A program made the translations under genes and the position numbers. Below the pieces are notes generated by a model. That model did no database searches, was not told where the DNA came from, and worked only from the letters and a program-made list of their open reading frames with translations. Shown here in pieces: positions 22,601-35,061 of a DNA stretch of 64,000 nucleotides. This DNA comes from Basidiobolus meristosporus CBS 931.73 (lineage: Eukaryota; Basidiobolomycota; Basidiobolomycetes; Basidiobolales; Basidiobolaceae): the NCBI GenBank assembly GCA_002104905.1, contig MCFE01000481.1, positions 1 through 64,000 of the forward strand. Reading direction: 5' to 3'. The first letter of the stretch is position 1. Each line of letters opens with the position of its first letter.

Positions 22601-25600
22601 GGTTCCGGGAAGACTCGAGCGAGCGCTAGTAGGCGGAAGTCGGTGAAGGAGCTCAAGTTCAAATCCAAGGATGCGCTCAAGAATCGCCTCCAGTCGCTCC
22701 ACATGCTGATGAAAGCATACGAAGCCACCGAGAATCTCGAGAAGGCGTGGCAGTGTGGGGCGTTGATCTTCCAAGAGGGGTTGATCACCTTGGTGTGCCG
22801 GGGAGACGAGGACGACGACAAGCACTCTCTGGAGATCTTCGGGAACGCCATCAGGACGCTGAACGCCCTGCTCACCCAAGACAAATATAGCGACTGTCTT
22901 CTCGACATGAAGCCGGCCGAGATGGAGAAATTCTTCCCCATGGTCCTGTTTTCCATCCGAATCGCCCTCTGGATCATGGGTAGGTACGAGGATCCCAACG
23001 AGGAGCCTCCCACCGATGGGGACGACGACGCGCTGAAAAGTGTAATAGTCCACTGTTGGGTGCTCTTCTACTACGTTGCTGACTGCATCCGACGGAAGAA
23101 GTCGGTGGCCAAGAAGCAAACCAAGAGGACAGGCAGGGCCTCCCAGCGCCGCAAGACGAAGAAAGCCGACTCCGAGGGAATCGAGGATGAGGACATGGCC
23201 GACTTCTTATCCTTCGTCCACGAGGAGCTCGGCGCCTGTCGCCTTTGCGGTAGCGGAGAAGGGGTGTTCCTTGAGCTGTGCTTGAGGGTATTCTCCTCCA
23301 TGCCGGGCTCTAGTTATCACGAGGAAGAGAGCCAATGCTACTACTGTTTGTACAAGATCCGGAGCGGGGTACGTAGTCCGCATGCACTGGGCGTGCGCGG
23401 ATGTTGGTCTAATCCATGTGTTGTAGGTCGAAACGGAGTATCTACTGAACGATCACAACTGTCTGCCCACTGAGCTTGATCGCAAGGGAGCCGGCCGGGT
23501 GTATAAACTCATCTCGACATACGTGGCCGACAAAACCCATCGGGGTGCTCAGGTCAAGCCGGACATGAAGACCACGTTGGATAGAGTGTGCGAATTCTTC
23601 TCGAACAGTCCGATCATCCAGAATGACGGTGAGTATTCACATGTTCTCCACGACCTTGAGATTGCCTCTTACTGACCTCGTCCACCTGCAGCATACATCG
23701 CCCTGAACAACGACCTGCTAAACCATCACTTCGCTGCGAACATCAACTTCGTGCAGGCCATCGATTTCTCCCCATATTCCTCCATGCCCGCCCTAGTCCA
23801 GCCCACCATCGCGCGCGATGAGCAATACGGTACGTGTGGCTGATAGGCTTTGTGGAGGTATTTTCTGACATTTACCAGGGTTGCTGGAGAGCCTGTTCTT
23901 CCAGCAGGGCAAAGTACAGCATCTGCAGGTGAGATCCAAATCCAAGGTGTTGCAGGCCAAGCCTATTGAAGATTGGCAGCTCCCGATCCAGTGCTTTCTG
24001 GTAGGTCGTTTCTCCCACGCCAGTGGTCCCTAGCACCGCAGCTCACCCCCGTGCCCCATTGTAGCGGGACATCTCCATCAATCCCACCAAGATCGAGGCG
24101 TGGTTCATGTTGGCCCTGAGCTACACGGAGTTGGCGAACGACCAGCTCATGCTGAACGCGACCGAGTTGAAGCTGCTCCGACCGCAGATCGTGGAGAACC
24201 AGAAGGTAAGTGAGACCACGTTGGCCTCCACGACCCAGGATAACCAACCGTCGCTGTTTCCAGAGGGGCTTCCTGTCATTCTCAAACGCCGTGAAGATGC
24301 ATCAGAAGACGGTGGCAAACTCCGGGCCCAGATACTCGGACATCGGGAAAGTGTGGTCCGCGTTCGGCTTCCACGCCTACTCCATGACGGTCGCTCCGAT
24401 GAACTGCGAAGCTTTCAAGAGCGCCCCGGTGCAGATCGTGGTGGATGTCGAGGATGAAATGGAGCCCACCAACCTGACCAGCGAGCCAGCGTTGAACCAG
24501 CTTTTCAAATTCATGACCTGCTGCTTTCTGCAAGCGATGCGATTCGACCCGGCGGATTGGAGGTAGAACGGTGCCCGATCGCTGGTGCGGAGTCCTCTTC
24601 TAACCTCCCTTGTCCCTAGGTACCCCTACATGATCGGCAAATGCTGCGAGAAGCTTCGACGCAAACCCGAGGTAACGCTGAACCCACCAGCCGGCCATCG
24701 ACCATTCGCTAACCAAGACATAGGAAATCGTCCGCTATTACTCCATCGCCCAGAGGCTCCTTCCGAAACGCTCCGGGAAAGACGGCCAGGAGAAGATCTT
24801 CGAGCCCAGGTATAAAGCGATCGCCTACATCGCCAAGGCATTCAAGAACAACCAAATCGAGGTAAGTCGCTCATTCTGGAAATGCATGGCCGGGCCATTC
24901 ACCAACCTTTGCTCCCCGCCCCTAGCCTGCCCAAACCGAACATCTCCTTGGCATGGTCCCCTGCGAGAACGAGAAGACCGCTGAGGAGCCAGCCACCGAA
25001 GCCGGCGGGCCCAGTGACGCGGAGAACGAGGGGCTAGTCTCCGGGGCGATCAGAAAGTTGAACTCCGAGTTAGGCAAGATCCGGGCGATGGATAAGAGGA
25101 AATGGCAGCACAGGCCTATCTACCGAGTCGGTATCAGTCATGCACATCTCCCTGCTCACCACCATACTAATCCAAAGTTGGTCCCCACAGCAAGCGTGGA
25201 TCTTCTACCATTTCTACCGAGATCTCAACCGGGCGAAGGCGGAGATGCTCGCCTTGTTCAACATCAAGTCCTCCAGCAAACCGTTGGCGAACTTCTTCAA
25301 GACCGAGTTCGAAAGGTACCCGGGGGTTTGCTCCGACCACCACGTCTCGCCCTGTCCACTAACCGGTTACCATGTAGACCCGGGAAGCACTTCGCTTACA
25401 TCCATGGCTACCTAGTCTTCTTCATGAGGATTCTGAACGAGACTCAAGACGTGGAGAACCTTCGTTTGCTCTACCAGAAGCTGAAGAAGTCCGAGAATGC
25501 TGTTCTGGAGCACGAGGGCTTGCTCAAGCTTTCCTTGAAATCCTACCTTGAGGTAAGTAAAGCGTACCCTCCCCTTCCCCTTCCCGTCACTGATGGCCTC

Positions 25601-26159
25601 ACCATCTCACTCCAGGGGTTGCAAAGTCGATTGCAGCTAACTTCGGGATATTCCCTGGAGAAGATGCCCAAGGGGGAGTTCGAAAGGCGAGCCCGGACCA
25701 TGGAGGCCTGGGTCCAGGAGAAATCGGCCAAGCCTGAGGCGTTCTGTGTCCTCCAGCATCTTTGCGAGTTGAAAAGGTGTCGGGATCCGATCCCGGAGGG
25801 GTTCAACCTCAACTTGATGATCACCCAGACCTACTTCACCCTTCTCCACGAGTGCCCGGATCCCACCACCTCCCCTTCGAGCCCGACCGAGCCCTCCGAC
25901 GAATCCCTGGTCCCGGAGAAAGAGGTTATCCAACGCGCGCATCAGTTGATGCGCTCCAGTGGTTCCAAGGTAGTCACTTCCCCCTCGGTATGAATCCCGG
26001 CCTCAACCTTTACTAACCACCCCCACCCCCACTCCCTCCTACTCGTGCCACTCCTTGCAGGAACACACCGACTCCCCGCCACCTGACCCGTCCGGCAAAC
26101 CGGCCCCGGAGCCTGCCATCCTTAACGGTGGGGAGGCCAGCATGTCCGAGCCCAATTAA
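19665..26159 (+). CDS. HIR3: HIR histone-chaperone complex subunit Hir3 (CABIN1 orthologue)
   Basis: 25 exons by hand: 19665-19676, 19732-19803, 19869-20003, 20054-20248, 20307-20411, 20454-20498, 20548-20687, 20755-20852, 20921-21029, 21090-21620, 21675-22014, 22071-22384, 22438-23368, 23427-23628, 23692-23829, 23879-24000, 24065-24205, 24264-24562, 24620-24671, 24724-24861, 24926-25130, 25195-25315, 25378-25552, 25616-25969, 26061-26159. These sum to 1690 aa, close to yeast Hir3. Diagnostic blocks: LNDSSDESEE...IEQCLELYQKALRFQQ; ALEIDPSDSEIWLHVGQLAL (TPR); TQWRCLDGLCE|VLYDIGDF; a basic ERKSSRLRQK; SQCYYCLYKIRSG; YPYMIGKCCEKL; PIYRVAWIFYHF; and NFFKTEFERPGKHFAYIHGY. It scaffolds the HIR/HIRA complex for replication-independent H3-H4 deposition and histone gene repression. 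The boundaries at exon 6 (42-bp intron) and exon 22 (AAG acceptor) are the weakest. Confidence 0.88.
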
Positions 26160-26590
26160 GTGGCCTTCGTGGAGCTCGGATGGGTGCCGAATGTCCGAAA
26201 TCTTGCTCTGTTGTACATATGCCGGCCACTCCAAATCCCACCCAAGCCCATTCCTTTCTGTACCTATCTACACCATAACCCCAATCCCCCGTGATCACTA
26301 ATTAAACGTCCGCTCTCCCTGACAAGTAGTCCTTAAATCAGGCTCTCCATCCAACAACCAGCATGACCCCAGCTGTCAGCAGGACAAGAGGGCGGGGGGG
26401 GAGGCTCTAGAAAGTGTGCTTCCTCATCCCCAATGGATTTATTTCAAGTCTTGAATGTATTTGGATGTATGGGTTTGCCATGCCTGATGGGGCCATTCAA
26501 AGCCCGTAAAATCCCCAAGCAATTTAAAGCACTGGTGGGGAATACAGCAGGCCTGAAAATCAAGTGGGTCTAAGGAGGTGTGGTGATGAA
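26160..26590. other. HIR3 3' region and edge of the gene-rich compartment
   Basis: No gene. A G-run (about 26392-26401) occurs here. From about 26.4 kb the base composition shifts to AT-richer DNA with almost no CpG. Confidence 0.5.
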
Positions 26591-28030
26591 TGTACACCAA
26601 TGCACATGATCAGCATGATACCAGCAACTTGACCTGTCTTCCTATCTCCGCACACATCTACTCCATGGGAAACCCCCAAAAGTTGACATTGAGCTACTTG
26701 AGTTCCTTCTTTGCAGCAAAGATACTGCATTCTCTACCTGGGATATTGATTGCTCTACACATATCATCTGCTCATCCTGTCTCTGGACAACTTCTTGATT
26801 TCTCTGGGCCATTGCATGTATTCTATTAGCCACTGCTTCTAATTGCCTCATTAATGCTTTGGTATGAGCTGACAACATACTTGCTAATACTGGTGGTGGT
26901 GATGTTATGGTGGTCATCTTCTGGTCTTGCACTGGAGATACTGCTTAAGCTTTGTAGGCAGCTTGCAGCTCCGCAGAGATTCTCAATTGCCTACTTGACT
27001 TGGAGTCTTAAGAGTCTGCATTAATACCTTCAGTGAGCTCACTGTCAACATGGCCATTTTTGATGTAGCCCTGCTTGTTCTATTGAATGTCAAAGCAAGC
27101 TGTTGTCCAACTGTTCTTCTGCTGCTTCAGCAGTGCAGTTTAGTTTGGAACCAGACAACTTTACTTTATTTTTTGGCAGCATATGTATGGAAGTGAGTCA
27201 AACCATAGGGGAAATAGTGTTACATATATATGTATATGGTGCCACAGCTTTATTTACAATGCTTACTCTGGTGGGTTGTCTTTGAATCTTACATTCATGA
27301 AGGTGCAATGTCTCAAACACAAGCCATAGGGGAAGTAGTGTTACATATGTGTGTATTCCAGGATGTAAATTACCATGTACTTGGTATAGATGAACAGCTG
27401 TCATGCAGCTTACAACATATGTTCCAGAGACTGTCCTGATGCCAGCATGTGTGAGCAGTTGCATGGCATTAATATCAAAGAATGCACCATTGCAAAGTGA
27501 CCAACTTGCAAGGAATCCACTCCCACAGAGGGAAAATCATTTGTTCTCCAGATATATTCCAGTAATACCCCATATAAAGAAGCTCATACAGTCCCCAAAT
27601 ATTGCAAAGCTTTAAAGTACTGCACACAGCATCAGTCAAGAGCAAATATTTTCAATATATTTGATAGCAAACATCACAAACAACTTTGGAGTAAGAGCTA
27701 ATCTGAAGGTATGCATGACCATGCCATTGCCTTGGCTCTTAACAGAATCTCATCAAATAAGTATTCTACTAGCAAATCTGGCTGGCTGCTGATTCTCATC
27801 ACTCTGAATCTGCTATCAATCTCACAGTATCTGATGGTAGTCTCACTGATATCTGGGCCTAAATCTCTGTCCAGCCTGAATAGTAACCTGTATCCATTGC
27901 TGGATGAAACTTATATGATATTCAGCAGGATACTAGAATATGGCAGCTATATCAAAGTGCACATGCTATCCGCATTGGAGAAACTCCAGCCATTAGCCAT
28001 ATAGCTGGCATTTCAAGGCATAGCAGATGA
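26591..28030. mobile_element. Tnp2/ORF2 DNA transposon, copy A (truncated)
   Basis: Holds the start of the minus-strand ORF2 (about 26700-26940; ITSPPPVLASMLSAHTKALMRQL, matching 44.6-45.0 kb and 60.0-60.3 kb) and, head to head, the N-terminal half of a plus-strand Tnp2 pseudogene (about 27050-28000). The latter ends within the segment that in copies B and C precedes the IVINLNLPP/SGS region. The ORF2 start is fused to a stray Tnp2 3' fragment at 26620-26690, so this copy is rearranged. Frames are broken by many stops. Confidence 0.65.
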
Positions 28031-28521
28031 TAGTGCTGCCAAATCCCTATGAAAAATAATTTGGTCCTGCAGGTGGATCCAATCCAGATCTGCCATCAGG
28101 ATCCTGTTAAGAGACCATCACAATATCAGCAGCTTGGAATTAGTGACCCTCTTAGCAATCTTATGATGGGATCACAATGGCACTTTGCTAATTTTACTAC
28201 CAAATAAAGTGATAAAACTTGACAAGATTTGATTGGTGCTGTGACAAAAATTGCATGGTATTGTTGCGGTCTTATTGCGCTCTACAACCATTTTAAATGG
28301 ATCTAACCAGCCAGGACATCCAATTGCCTTATATGTCAAGAAACTTGACGGTATTTCAACAGCCTCACAGCAAGACTCTGATGGCATTATTTTGGCAGTA
28401 TGGCGGCCTACAGCTGGTTCTGTATAATGCTACCATACCAATTTATCAAATGGTTTTCCTTTTTCTACCTCCCCTTGTGCAATTCATATATTCTACTGTA
28501 GAATCACCCCTCTTTATTTGC

Positions 28522-29606
28522 TTACCCACTACCACCTTGGGTATTCCACATATAGTTCCAGTCAAAAAAAACTATGGCCTTGTGCTTACTAACCTCTACA
28601 AACATGCACACCTGCCGCAATTGACATACTTCTATCACCTCAACTTTATGGCTTTTTAGTGTGATACTTGCAAAGTTGCCATATACTGCGCACTGCTGGA
28701 AACATATACATCTTGCAAACATATGCTTGGTTGTTGCCACTTTTGCTATGACCTGTCCTCCATGTGCCAACTCATCACATACATGATGGACTTGAAGTTA
28801 ATATTCTTGATAAGACTGGGATATAGTAGTACCTTCAACTTGACTTGTTTTCCTATCTCTGCACTCATTCACACCATAGGAAACCCCCAAAAGGTGAAGC
28901 AAGGCCAAAAATTCTCTACACACTGTGCAAGATGGAGTAGACAATGGATGCAGTAGTGGCAGAGATATATGTGCTCAGCTTTATGTTTGTAGTATAGCCG
29001 CTCATATCCCATCACAAACTCCGCGCACAACAGCTGTAGATGCATCAAGTTGGCATTTGTGATCCACTTCTGGATAAATATTCCTACAATGTCCACATAT
29101 GGCTCTCTATGCTTCCAATGTACTCTTGGTAGGAATGGCTTCAGAATGCCACTTGAATCAATACATATCCAGGTTATCCAGTCTTTGCATTTGTATTGTT
29201 GCATATGCATATGAATATTGATTGGAGCCCATGAGAAGTACTTAGGGTAGCAGATACTCTGTAATATCTTGCCAATTCTTTCAAATTTCTCCAGTATCTC
29301 AAAGGGCTCATTTAGCTTGAAATGCCCCATGTACAACTTGGTCATCAATATAGGTATATTGTTGAACAGCAAATGCATTGCTCCCAGTGAAAAGCTTTGG
29401 CTCCAACAGATACCCTCTTTCTTAAGTATCTCCGGTTTCCAATTGATTCCATATTCAGGCCTATGGCCTATAGCTTGCCAACTTTGCTGCAATTGCATGC
29501 TGACTTCTGTACATTCTCTCTGCAAAAAGATGATGTTCATAGTGCTGGTGTATGGGTCATAATAATATGTGTGAGTTATTGAGTAAATCCCCTGGATCTC
29601 ACACAT
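28522..29606 (-). pseudogene. Tnp2-type transposase, C-terminal part (copy D)
   Basis: Two minus-strand open stretches: 29606-28869 (245 codons) and 28770-28522 (82 codons). The first has MCEIQGIYSITHTYYYD followed by a long domain ending HLAQCVENFWPCFTFWGFPM. The second carries GNFASITLKSHKVEVIEVCQLRQVCMFVEV, the same order as copies B and C. This is the longest uninterrupted Tnp2 segment in the window. It resembles the Tnp2 family plus the DUF4218-like region that follows it in CACTA-type transposases; this is recognised by eye only. Confidence 0.6.
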
Positions 29607-29628
29607 TCAACAGCAATACCATCCATTG

Positions 29629-30012
29629 TGTGAGTACTCAATGTAGTACCCACTCTTCGCCCAAGAGTTCTCCCAAGAGTTCCCTCCAGAGTCCTACCCG
29701 AAGTCCTCCAGTACCCTCCCTATGATTCCCCACGCGTCCTCCCCTCCTATCCCTGCCCTTATCTAGTTAGAACACTTACCATAACAGGAAGGTGTTCACA
29801 CCCCTATTTTATAACACATTGTCTATTGTCTAAGCCCCCAAGTGATATATATATCTACCCAATTGAACCAGGAAGAACAACAAGATTTGGACGAAATAAA
29901 CAGAAGTCTTTATTACCTTGCTACCTTCTATCGGAAGCTATTCTGAACCAAGTGGTACTGACTTGACCTACAAGCTCTCCCACTCACCAAGTACAGTCAG
30001 TAATAACCCACA
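29629..30012. mobile_element. Solo LTR with 5-bp target duplication CATTG
   Basis: A 384-bp insertion starting TGTGAGTACTC and ending ACCCACA, with termini TGTG/CACA, flanked by CATTG at 29624-29628 and 30013-30017. The uninterrupted sequence is seen in Tnp2 copy C near 62290, where CATTG occurs once (minus sense). It keeps about six CpG sites while its host sequence has almost none, so it is probably a young insertion. Its family is unknown and no internal region is present in the window. Confidence 0.85.
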
Positions 30013-30338
30013 CATTGTGCCTGGAAAAGCCTGCTATCTTGCTGATGGCTGGGGTATCTCCAATGCAGTTAATTACATGTGCTTTTACATGATAGCCATT
30101 TACTGTTATCCCATTAGAAAGCATACAAAACTCATCCTGTAATGGATACAGGTAGCATCCAGGTTGGACAGTAATTTAGACCCAGATACCAGTGAGACTA
30201 CCATCAGATTATTGCTCTGATACCATGAGAGGAGCAGCAGATTCAGATTGATGAGAAACAGTGGCCAGCAGGATTTGCTGGTAGAGTGCTAGTTTAACAA
30301 GAATTCATCATGTGCTAAGGCAAAGGCATGGTCATATA

Positions 30339-30739
30339 TGTTGTAAGAGGCTTGGAGATATTGGAAGTGATTTGGGAGAGCAAGTCAATTATGTTGTAAG
30401 AGTCTTGGAGATATTGGAAGTGATTGGGAGAACAAGTAGATTATGTGGTTTTCACTTGATGATTTATTGAATATAAAAGTAGTATTTATACTTTTACATG
30501 GTCTTGGCATTACAAACACATAAAATAGGCTAAGGAAGGTCCCAAAAACATGTGTGCAAAGCTTGGGGCTGTTTGGACAACTTTCAGAATTTTCATGTTC
30601 TTGGTACCTGGTATTTTGGTGAAAATATATTAAGTAATCCCAACAAGAAATTTGGTCAGTATTCTCCAGAATTTGAAGGTAATGATCTAAGTGACTAAGT
30701 TAGGTGAGTATTTAGGTGGAATTCTGAATTTTTACAACA
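30339..30739 (-). repeat. Copia 3' LTR with internal 53-bp duplication
   Basis: TGTTGTAAGAG occurs at 30339 and again at 30392. The first about 53 bp of the LTR are duplicated in tandem relative to the other LTR, making this one about 50 bp longer. Confidence 0.8.
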
Positions 30740-31078
30740 CTTCCACTCAGCTAAATGCTCATACTGACTAGTCCTAATTTTGACCTAAGATATTCAAACT
30801 TGTCTCTAGCTAATGGTTTGGTAAATATGTCTCCAATCATTTCATCTGTAGAACAATAAACTAAGCTAAGTTATTTTCTATAGCTTCACATATGAAATGA
30901 TGTCTAATATCTATGTGCTTAGCTCTAGCATGAAAAGTTGGATTTCTATGTAATTGTATACATCTTTGATTATCTGGAAATAAAGTAATAGGCATTTTTT
31001 GACATAGGCCTAAATCTGTAAATGCTTTCTTAACCGCATTGCTTCTTTTGTAGCTTCACAGGCTGCCATGTACTCTGC

Positions 31079-31938
31079 CTATGTGGTACAAAGTGCTACA
31101 GCTGGTTGCTTTCTTGAATTCCATGAAATTGCTCCTTTACAGTAAAGAAAGGTGTATCCTGTAGTTGTTCTTCTGTCTTCTAAGCTTTGTTGCCAATCAG
31201 TATCAGAGTATCCCCCAAGATCCTGTTCTGAATCCTTATATGTGTATCTTAAGCAGATATTAGCAGTTCCCTTTAGATCTCTAAAAATCTGCTTAACTGC
31301 TGCATTATGATCAGATCCATAGTTCTGATTATGCTGGCTGACAACTCCCGCTGAATATGAGATATCTGGATGTGTTCCAAGCATAGTATACATTAGACTG
31401 CCAACCTTGGACTGATAAGGAAGGTCAGGGCTTTCAGATGGCACCAAGCTCTCTTGATTTGGCTGAGTTTTGACCAAGTTAAGGTTTGTTTCCATTGGGG
31501 TAGCTGCCGGCTTACAGTCTTCCATTTTGTACTTCTTTAGTATATCTTGAATATACTAGGATTGGCTTAGAGTAACAGTCTGGGTACTTGTGTCTATAGA
31601 GAACTTGATCACTAAGTAGTAACTAAGCTCTCCTAGATTGGACATTTTGAACTCCTTAGATAGGCTGGACTTAGCTACTTCCAACATTTCTAGTTTATTG
31701 GCAGCTACAGTAAATCATCCACATATAGAGCTAATAGAACTGGATTTGCTCTATCTGGCATATAGTATATACTATAGTCAGCTTTACTCCTTTTGAAACT
31801 CAAAGATTCTAAATAAGAATCTATCTTGCAATTCCAGGCTCTTGGTGATTGTGTAAGACCATATAGAGACTTTTTAAGCTTGCAGACCAAATGGGGGTTA
31901 TCTTGGTCCACAAACCCATCTGGCTGGTCCATGTACAC
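31079..31938 (-). pseudogene. Copia reverse transcriptase and RNase H (broken)
   Basis: 31938-31705 has MYMDQPDGFVDQDNPHLVCKLKKSLYGL...LALYVDDLL, with the YVDD active site intact, followed by a stop. 31525-31079 has the copia RNase H region (KPAATPMETNLNL...GYSDTDWQQSLEDRRTTTGY). The reading frame is interrupted between and around them. Confidence 0.85.
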
Positions 31939-32946
31939 ATCCTCATCAACTTATCCATTCAAAAATGCAGCTTTTTCATCCATTTGATGAAAAAAAACTT
32001 ATATTTGGCTGCAATAACCAATATTAATTTGATGAAATTAAACTTGGCTACTGGTGCAAAGGTCTCAGTATAGTCTAGTCCTTTTATTTGAGAGTATCCT
32101 TTGTCCACAAGTCTTGCTTTGTATCTTTCTATTATACCATCAGCCTTGCATTTTGTCTTGAAGACCCCTCTGCATCCAATAGATTTTTAGTTGATTGGTA
32201 ATTTGACTAAGTCCCAAGTTTGATTTTCCATCAGGGCCTGATATTCCTCAGTCATTGCAGATCTCCAAAACTTTGTCTGAGGGCTACTTAGGGCCTCTAT
32301 TACAGTCTGGGGCTCATTAATATGGACTGAATAGGCATAGGCTAAGTTTGTACCCTCATTGATATAGTAATTAGGCTATTTCTTGTCTGATTGGACCTCC
32401 TGGCATTTGATGATGGAATGATCACTTCTGGGATATTCCAGGGCACTGATTCTGGCTGAACCACAGTTGCAGAGTCCTCTGGAGTGAAAAAATTTTCATT
32501 GTTTTGCTCTGATTCAATCCTGATAATTGGCAGACTTGAGATCAGATTTTGTCACTATTGGATGTCATATTTTGTGAAAATTTTAATTTTTCATCCAACA
32601 ACACATCTCTGGACTGATTAGCTTCTTTGCTTTATGTTGCAGAATTTGTATGCTTTACTTTCATTGCAGTAACCCAAAAATATGCATTTTAGACTTTTTG
32701 GTACAAATTTTGACTGATTTCTGAGCAGTTTCTTAGCCAATGCTGTACACCCAAATATTCTTAGATGTTCTGCACTTGGTCTGTACCCATATCATGCTTC
32801 AAGTGGTGTTGAATCACAAAGTATTCTGTGTTAACTCCTATTTTAAGGTATACTGCAGTGGCAACTGATTCTGCCCAAAAATCATAGGATAATTTTTGAT
32901 CATGGATCATAGATCTTGCCATATCTGTTATTGCTCTGTTAGCACA

Positions 32947-33188
32947 TTATGCTACTCCATTTTGCTGTGGGGAGTATGGTACAGTAGTCTCTTGCTTTAT
33001 CCCAAGAATTTTGCAGAAGTGGATGAAGAGTCTTGAGGTATATTCTCCACTATTGTCAGAGTGTATTTTCTTGATTTTTTCACCTGTTTCTCTCTCCACC
33101 ATGACTTTGAGCTCCCTGAACTTAGACAGAGCTCCCACCTTTCTCTCCATGAAGTAATCCTACATGTATCTTGTATAATCATCAACAA
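32947..33188 (-). pseudogene. Copia integrase core (broken)
   Basis: The 33150-32947 segment has IKKIHSDNSGEYTSRLF and TVPYSPQQNGVA, the integrase second-Asp and Glu regions. Neighbouring frames carry the rest of the domain in pieces. Confidence 0.8.
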
Positions 33189-33360
33189 AAGTGATTAGAT
33201 ACTTCATCCCGCCTAAGGATAAATTTGCATAGGTCCACAGACATCTGAGTGAATTAGTTCTAACTTTTTCTTAGTTTTGATCAACCCAGAGCTCTTGAAC
33301 AGTTGTCTGGCTAGTTTACCATATATGCAGGCTTCAGAGTGCTCCAAATTGGCTGGGGGA

Positions 33361-34707
33361 TCAATCCTTACTCCAGAAATTTAGCTGATCTGTGATCATT
33401 TTGCACAAATAATCAAAATTGGTGTGCCCAAATCTCCTGTGCCAAAGTATTGGTGTTTCTTCATTTATGCTAATTCTATTGGCTTCCAGATATGATGGAA
33501 TATACGTCAGCTTGTAAAGATTCTGATCTCTGATATGCAAAGCAATATGGGCACCATTTTGATCAGTGATCTTGCATCCAGAATTGTCAAAGCTGAGACT
33601 GAGTCCTTCTGCAGTGGCCTTGCTTACAGATAGTAGGTTCTTGGCTATTTCTGGTACATAGAGTACTTCTTTAAAGGTAAGTGTATGGCTTCCTTCACTG
33701 CTTCTTAGCTTTACTTGGGTAGTTCCTTCTCCCACTGCATCAAGTGTTCTATCATCACCCATGAGAACTTTCTTAATTGGAATATCTTGATATTGGGAAA
33801 GAAGTTCTTTTTAGTGTGTAAAATGTTGAGATGCTCCAGAGTCAATGTACCATGTCTGTGAATCCTTGTTTGTGGTCATATTTAGTGCAGATATGAGTAG
33901 TCTATCTTCAGTTGTTGCAGCATATCAATATTCCGGCTTCTTTTGCTGATCATCTCTCTTTTTGAGACACCGGTATGATGTGTATCCTTTCCTTATGCAG
34001 TAGTTGCAAAATAGGTGGCTGTTACCTTTGTAGGGTCCTGGGTACCTACTTTGTTGGTTATCATTGCTTATTAAAGCATTTTCTTCTCCCTTCTTATTGG
34101 TGCTTGATTTTCTTAATTCTTCATCCAGGAGCCTTCCATATGCATAATTTAAGGTCAAATCTTCAGTTCTGGACTCTGGGCTGATACAAGGCCCTAAAAT
34201 TTGTCTGTCAAGCTATTCAGGATGGTAACTATCACATCCATATCAGTAGTTGGTACACCCACAGTTTTCATTTCAACTACCAGCAGGGTAATTGTGTTAA
34301 TTAGATGTTTCATTTCTTCTCCTGGCAGCATCTTTGTAGTAAAGAATTTTTGTCTCAGATACATTTTCTTAGCAGCTGAACATGACTGGTAGGTATCTTC
34401 TAGTGCCTTCCAGGCATTCTTTGCTGTTTTTGCTCTTGAACATTGAATTAGCAATTTATCTTTAACATTAGGCAAATGCAGTTAAAGGCACTTTGTTCTT
34501 TCTTCTGGTACTTTAAGGATACCTCTCCCATGTTTTTAAGAGGCCATTCTTCTCCCCTGACAGTATCCCAAAGACCTCTTTCTGTAGCAGCATCTTCATC
34601 TTCACCTTCCACACTTGGTAGTTGGATCCATTCAACTTTTCAGCAGAGCAAGAAATTCCAGTAATAGCAGTAGTAGACATTGCAGAGAGTGACAGCTTGG
34701 GGCTCAT
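33361..34707 (-). pseudogene. Copia gag, zinc knuckle, protease and GAG-pre-integrase (broken)
   Basis: 34707-34513 is the gag start (EKLNGSNYQVWKVKMKMLL). 34475-34194 is gag (AWKALEDTYQSC...). 34158-33925 contains a degenerate CCHC knuckle in which the His is replaced by Tyr (CNYCIRKGYTSYRC). 33762-33361 covers the C-terminal protease and pre-integrase domain (VLYVPEIAKNLLSVSK, LWHRRFGHTNFDYL). Separated by stops. Confidence 0.8.
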
Positions 34708-34711
34708 AGAC

Positions 34712-35061
34712 TGTTGTAACAGTCTTGGAGATATTGGAAGTGATTTGGGAGAACAAGTAGATTATGTGGCTTTCAATTAATGATTTACTGAATGTAAAAG
34801 TAGTATTTAAACCTTCACATGGTCTTTGCATTACAAGCATGTAGATTAGGCTAAGAAAGGTCCCAAGAGCATGTGTGCAAAGTTTGGGGCTGTTTGGACA
34901 ACTTTGAGAATTTTCATGTTCTGGGTACCTGGTATTTTGGTGAAAATATATTAAGTAAATCCCAACAAGGAATTTGGTCAGTATTCTCCAGGATTTGAGG
35001 ATAATGATCTAAGTGACTAAGATAGGTGCGTATTTAGGAGGAATCACAAATTTTTACAACA
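34712..35061 (-). repeat. Copia 5' LTR
   Basis: 350 bp, TGTTGTAACAG to TTTTTACAACA, alignable over its length to 30392-30739. In minus sense it is followed by ATGAGCCCCAAG, possibly a decayed initiator-Met-type primer site. Confidence 0.8.

Larger units (their letters stand above)
30339..35061 (-). mobile_element. Ty1/copia retrotransposon, degenerate, nested in copy D
   Basis: LTRs at 30339-30739 and 34712-35061 (TGTTGTAA...TTTTTACAACA) flank a minus-strand gag-pol in copia order: gag, protease, integrase, RT, RNase H. The 5-bp target duplication is ATATA (30334-30338) and ATACA (35062-35066), one C-to-T apart. The empty site GGTCATACATACC is present as its reverse complement in Tnp2 copy B at about 49738. 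Every domain is broken by stops or frameshifts, and the LTRs differ at many positions, so it is old. Confidence 0.9.

Noticed and set aside
19677-26060. HIR3 region read as several separate small genes or as the TFIIIC TPR subunit
   Set aside because: Splice sites and phases join all pieces into one 1690-codon frame, and the conserved blocks follow CABIN1/Hir3 order, not TFIIIC.
27103-28004. Small plus-strand ORFs as hypothetical host genes
   Set aside because: They align in order with the Tnp2 pseudogene of copies B and C.
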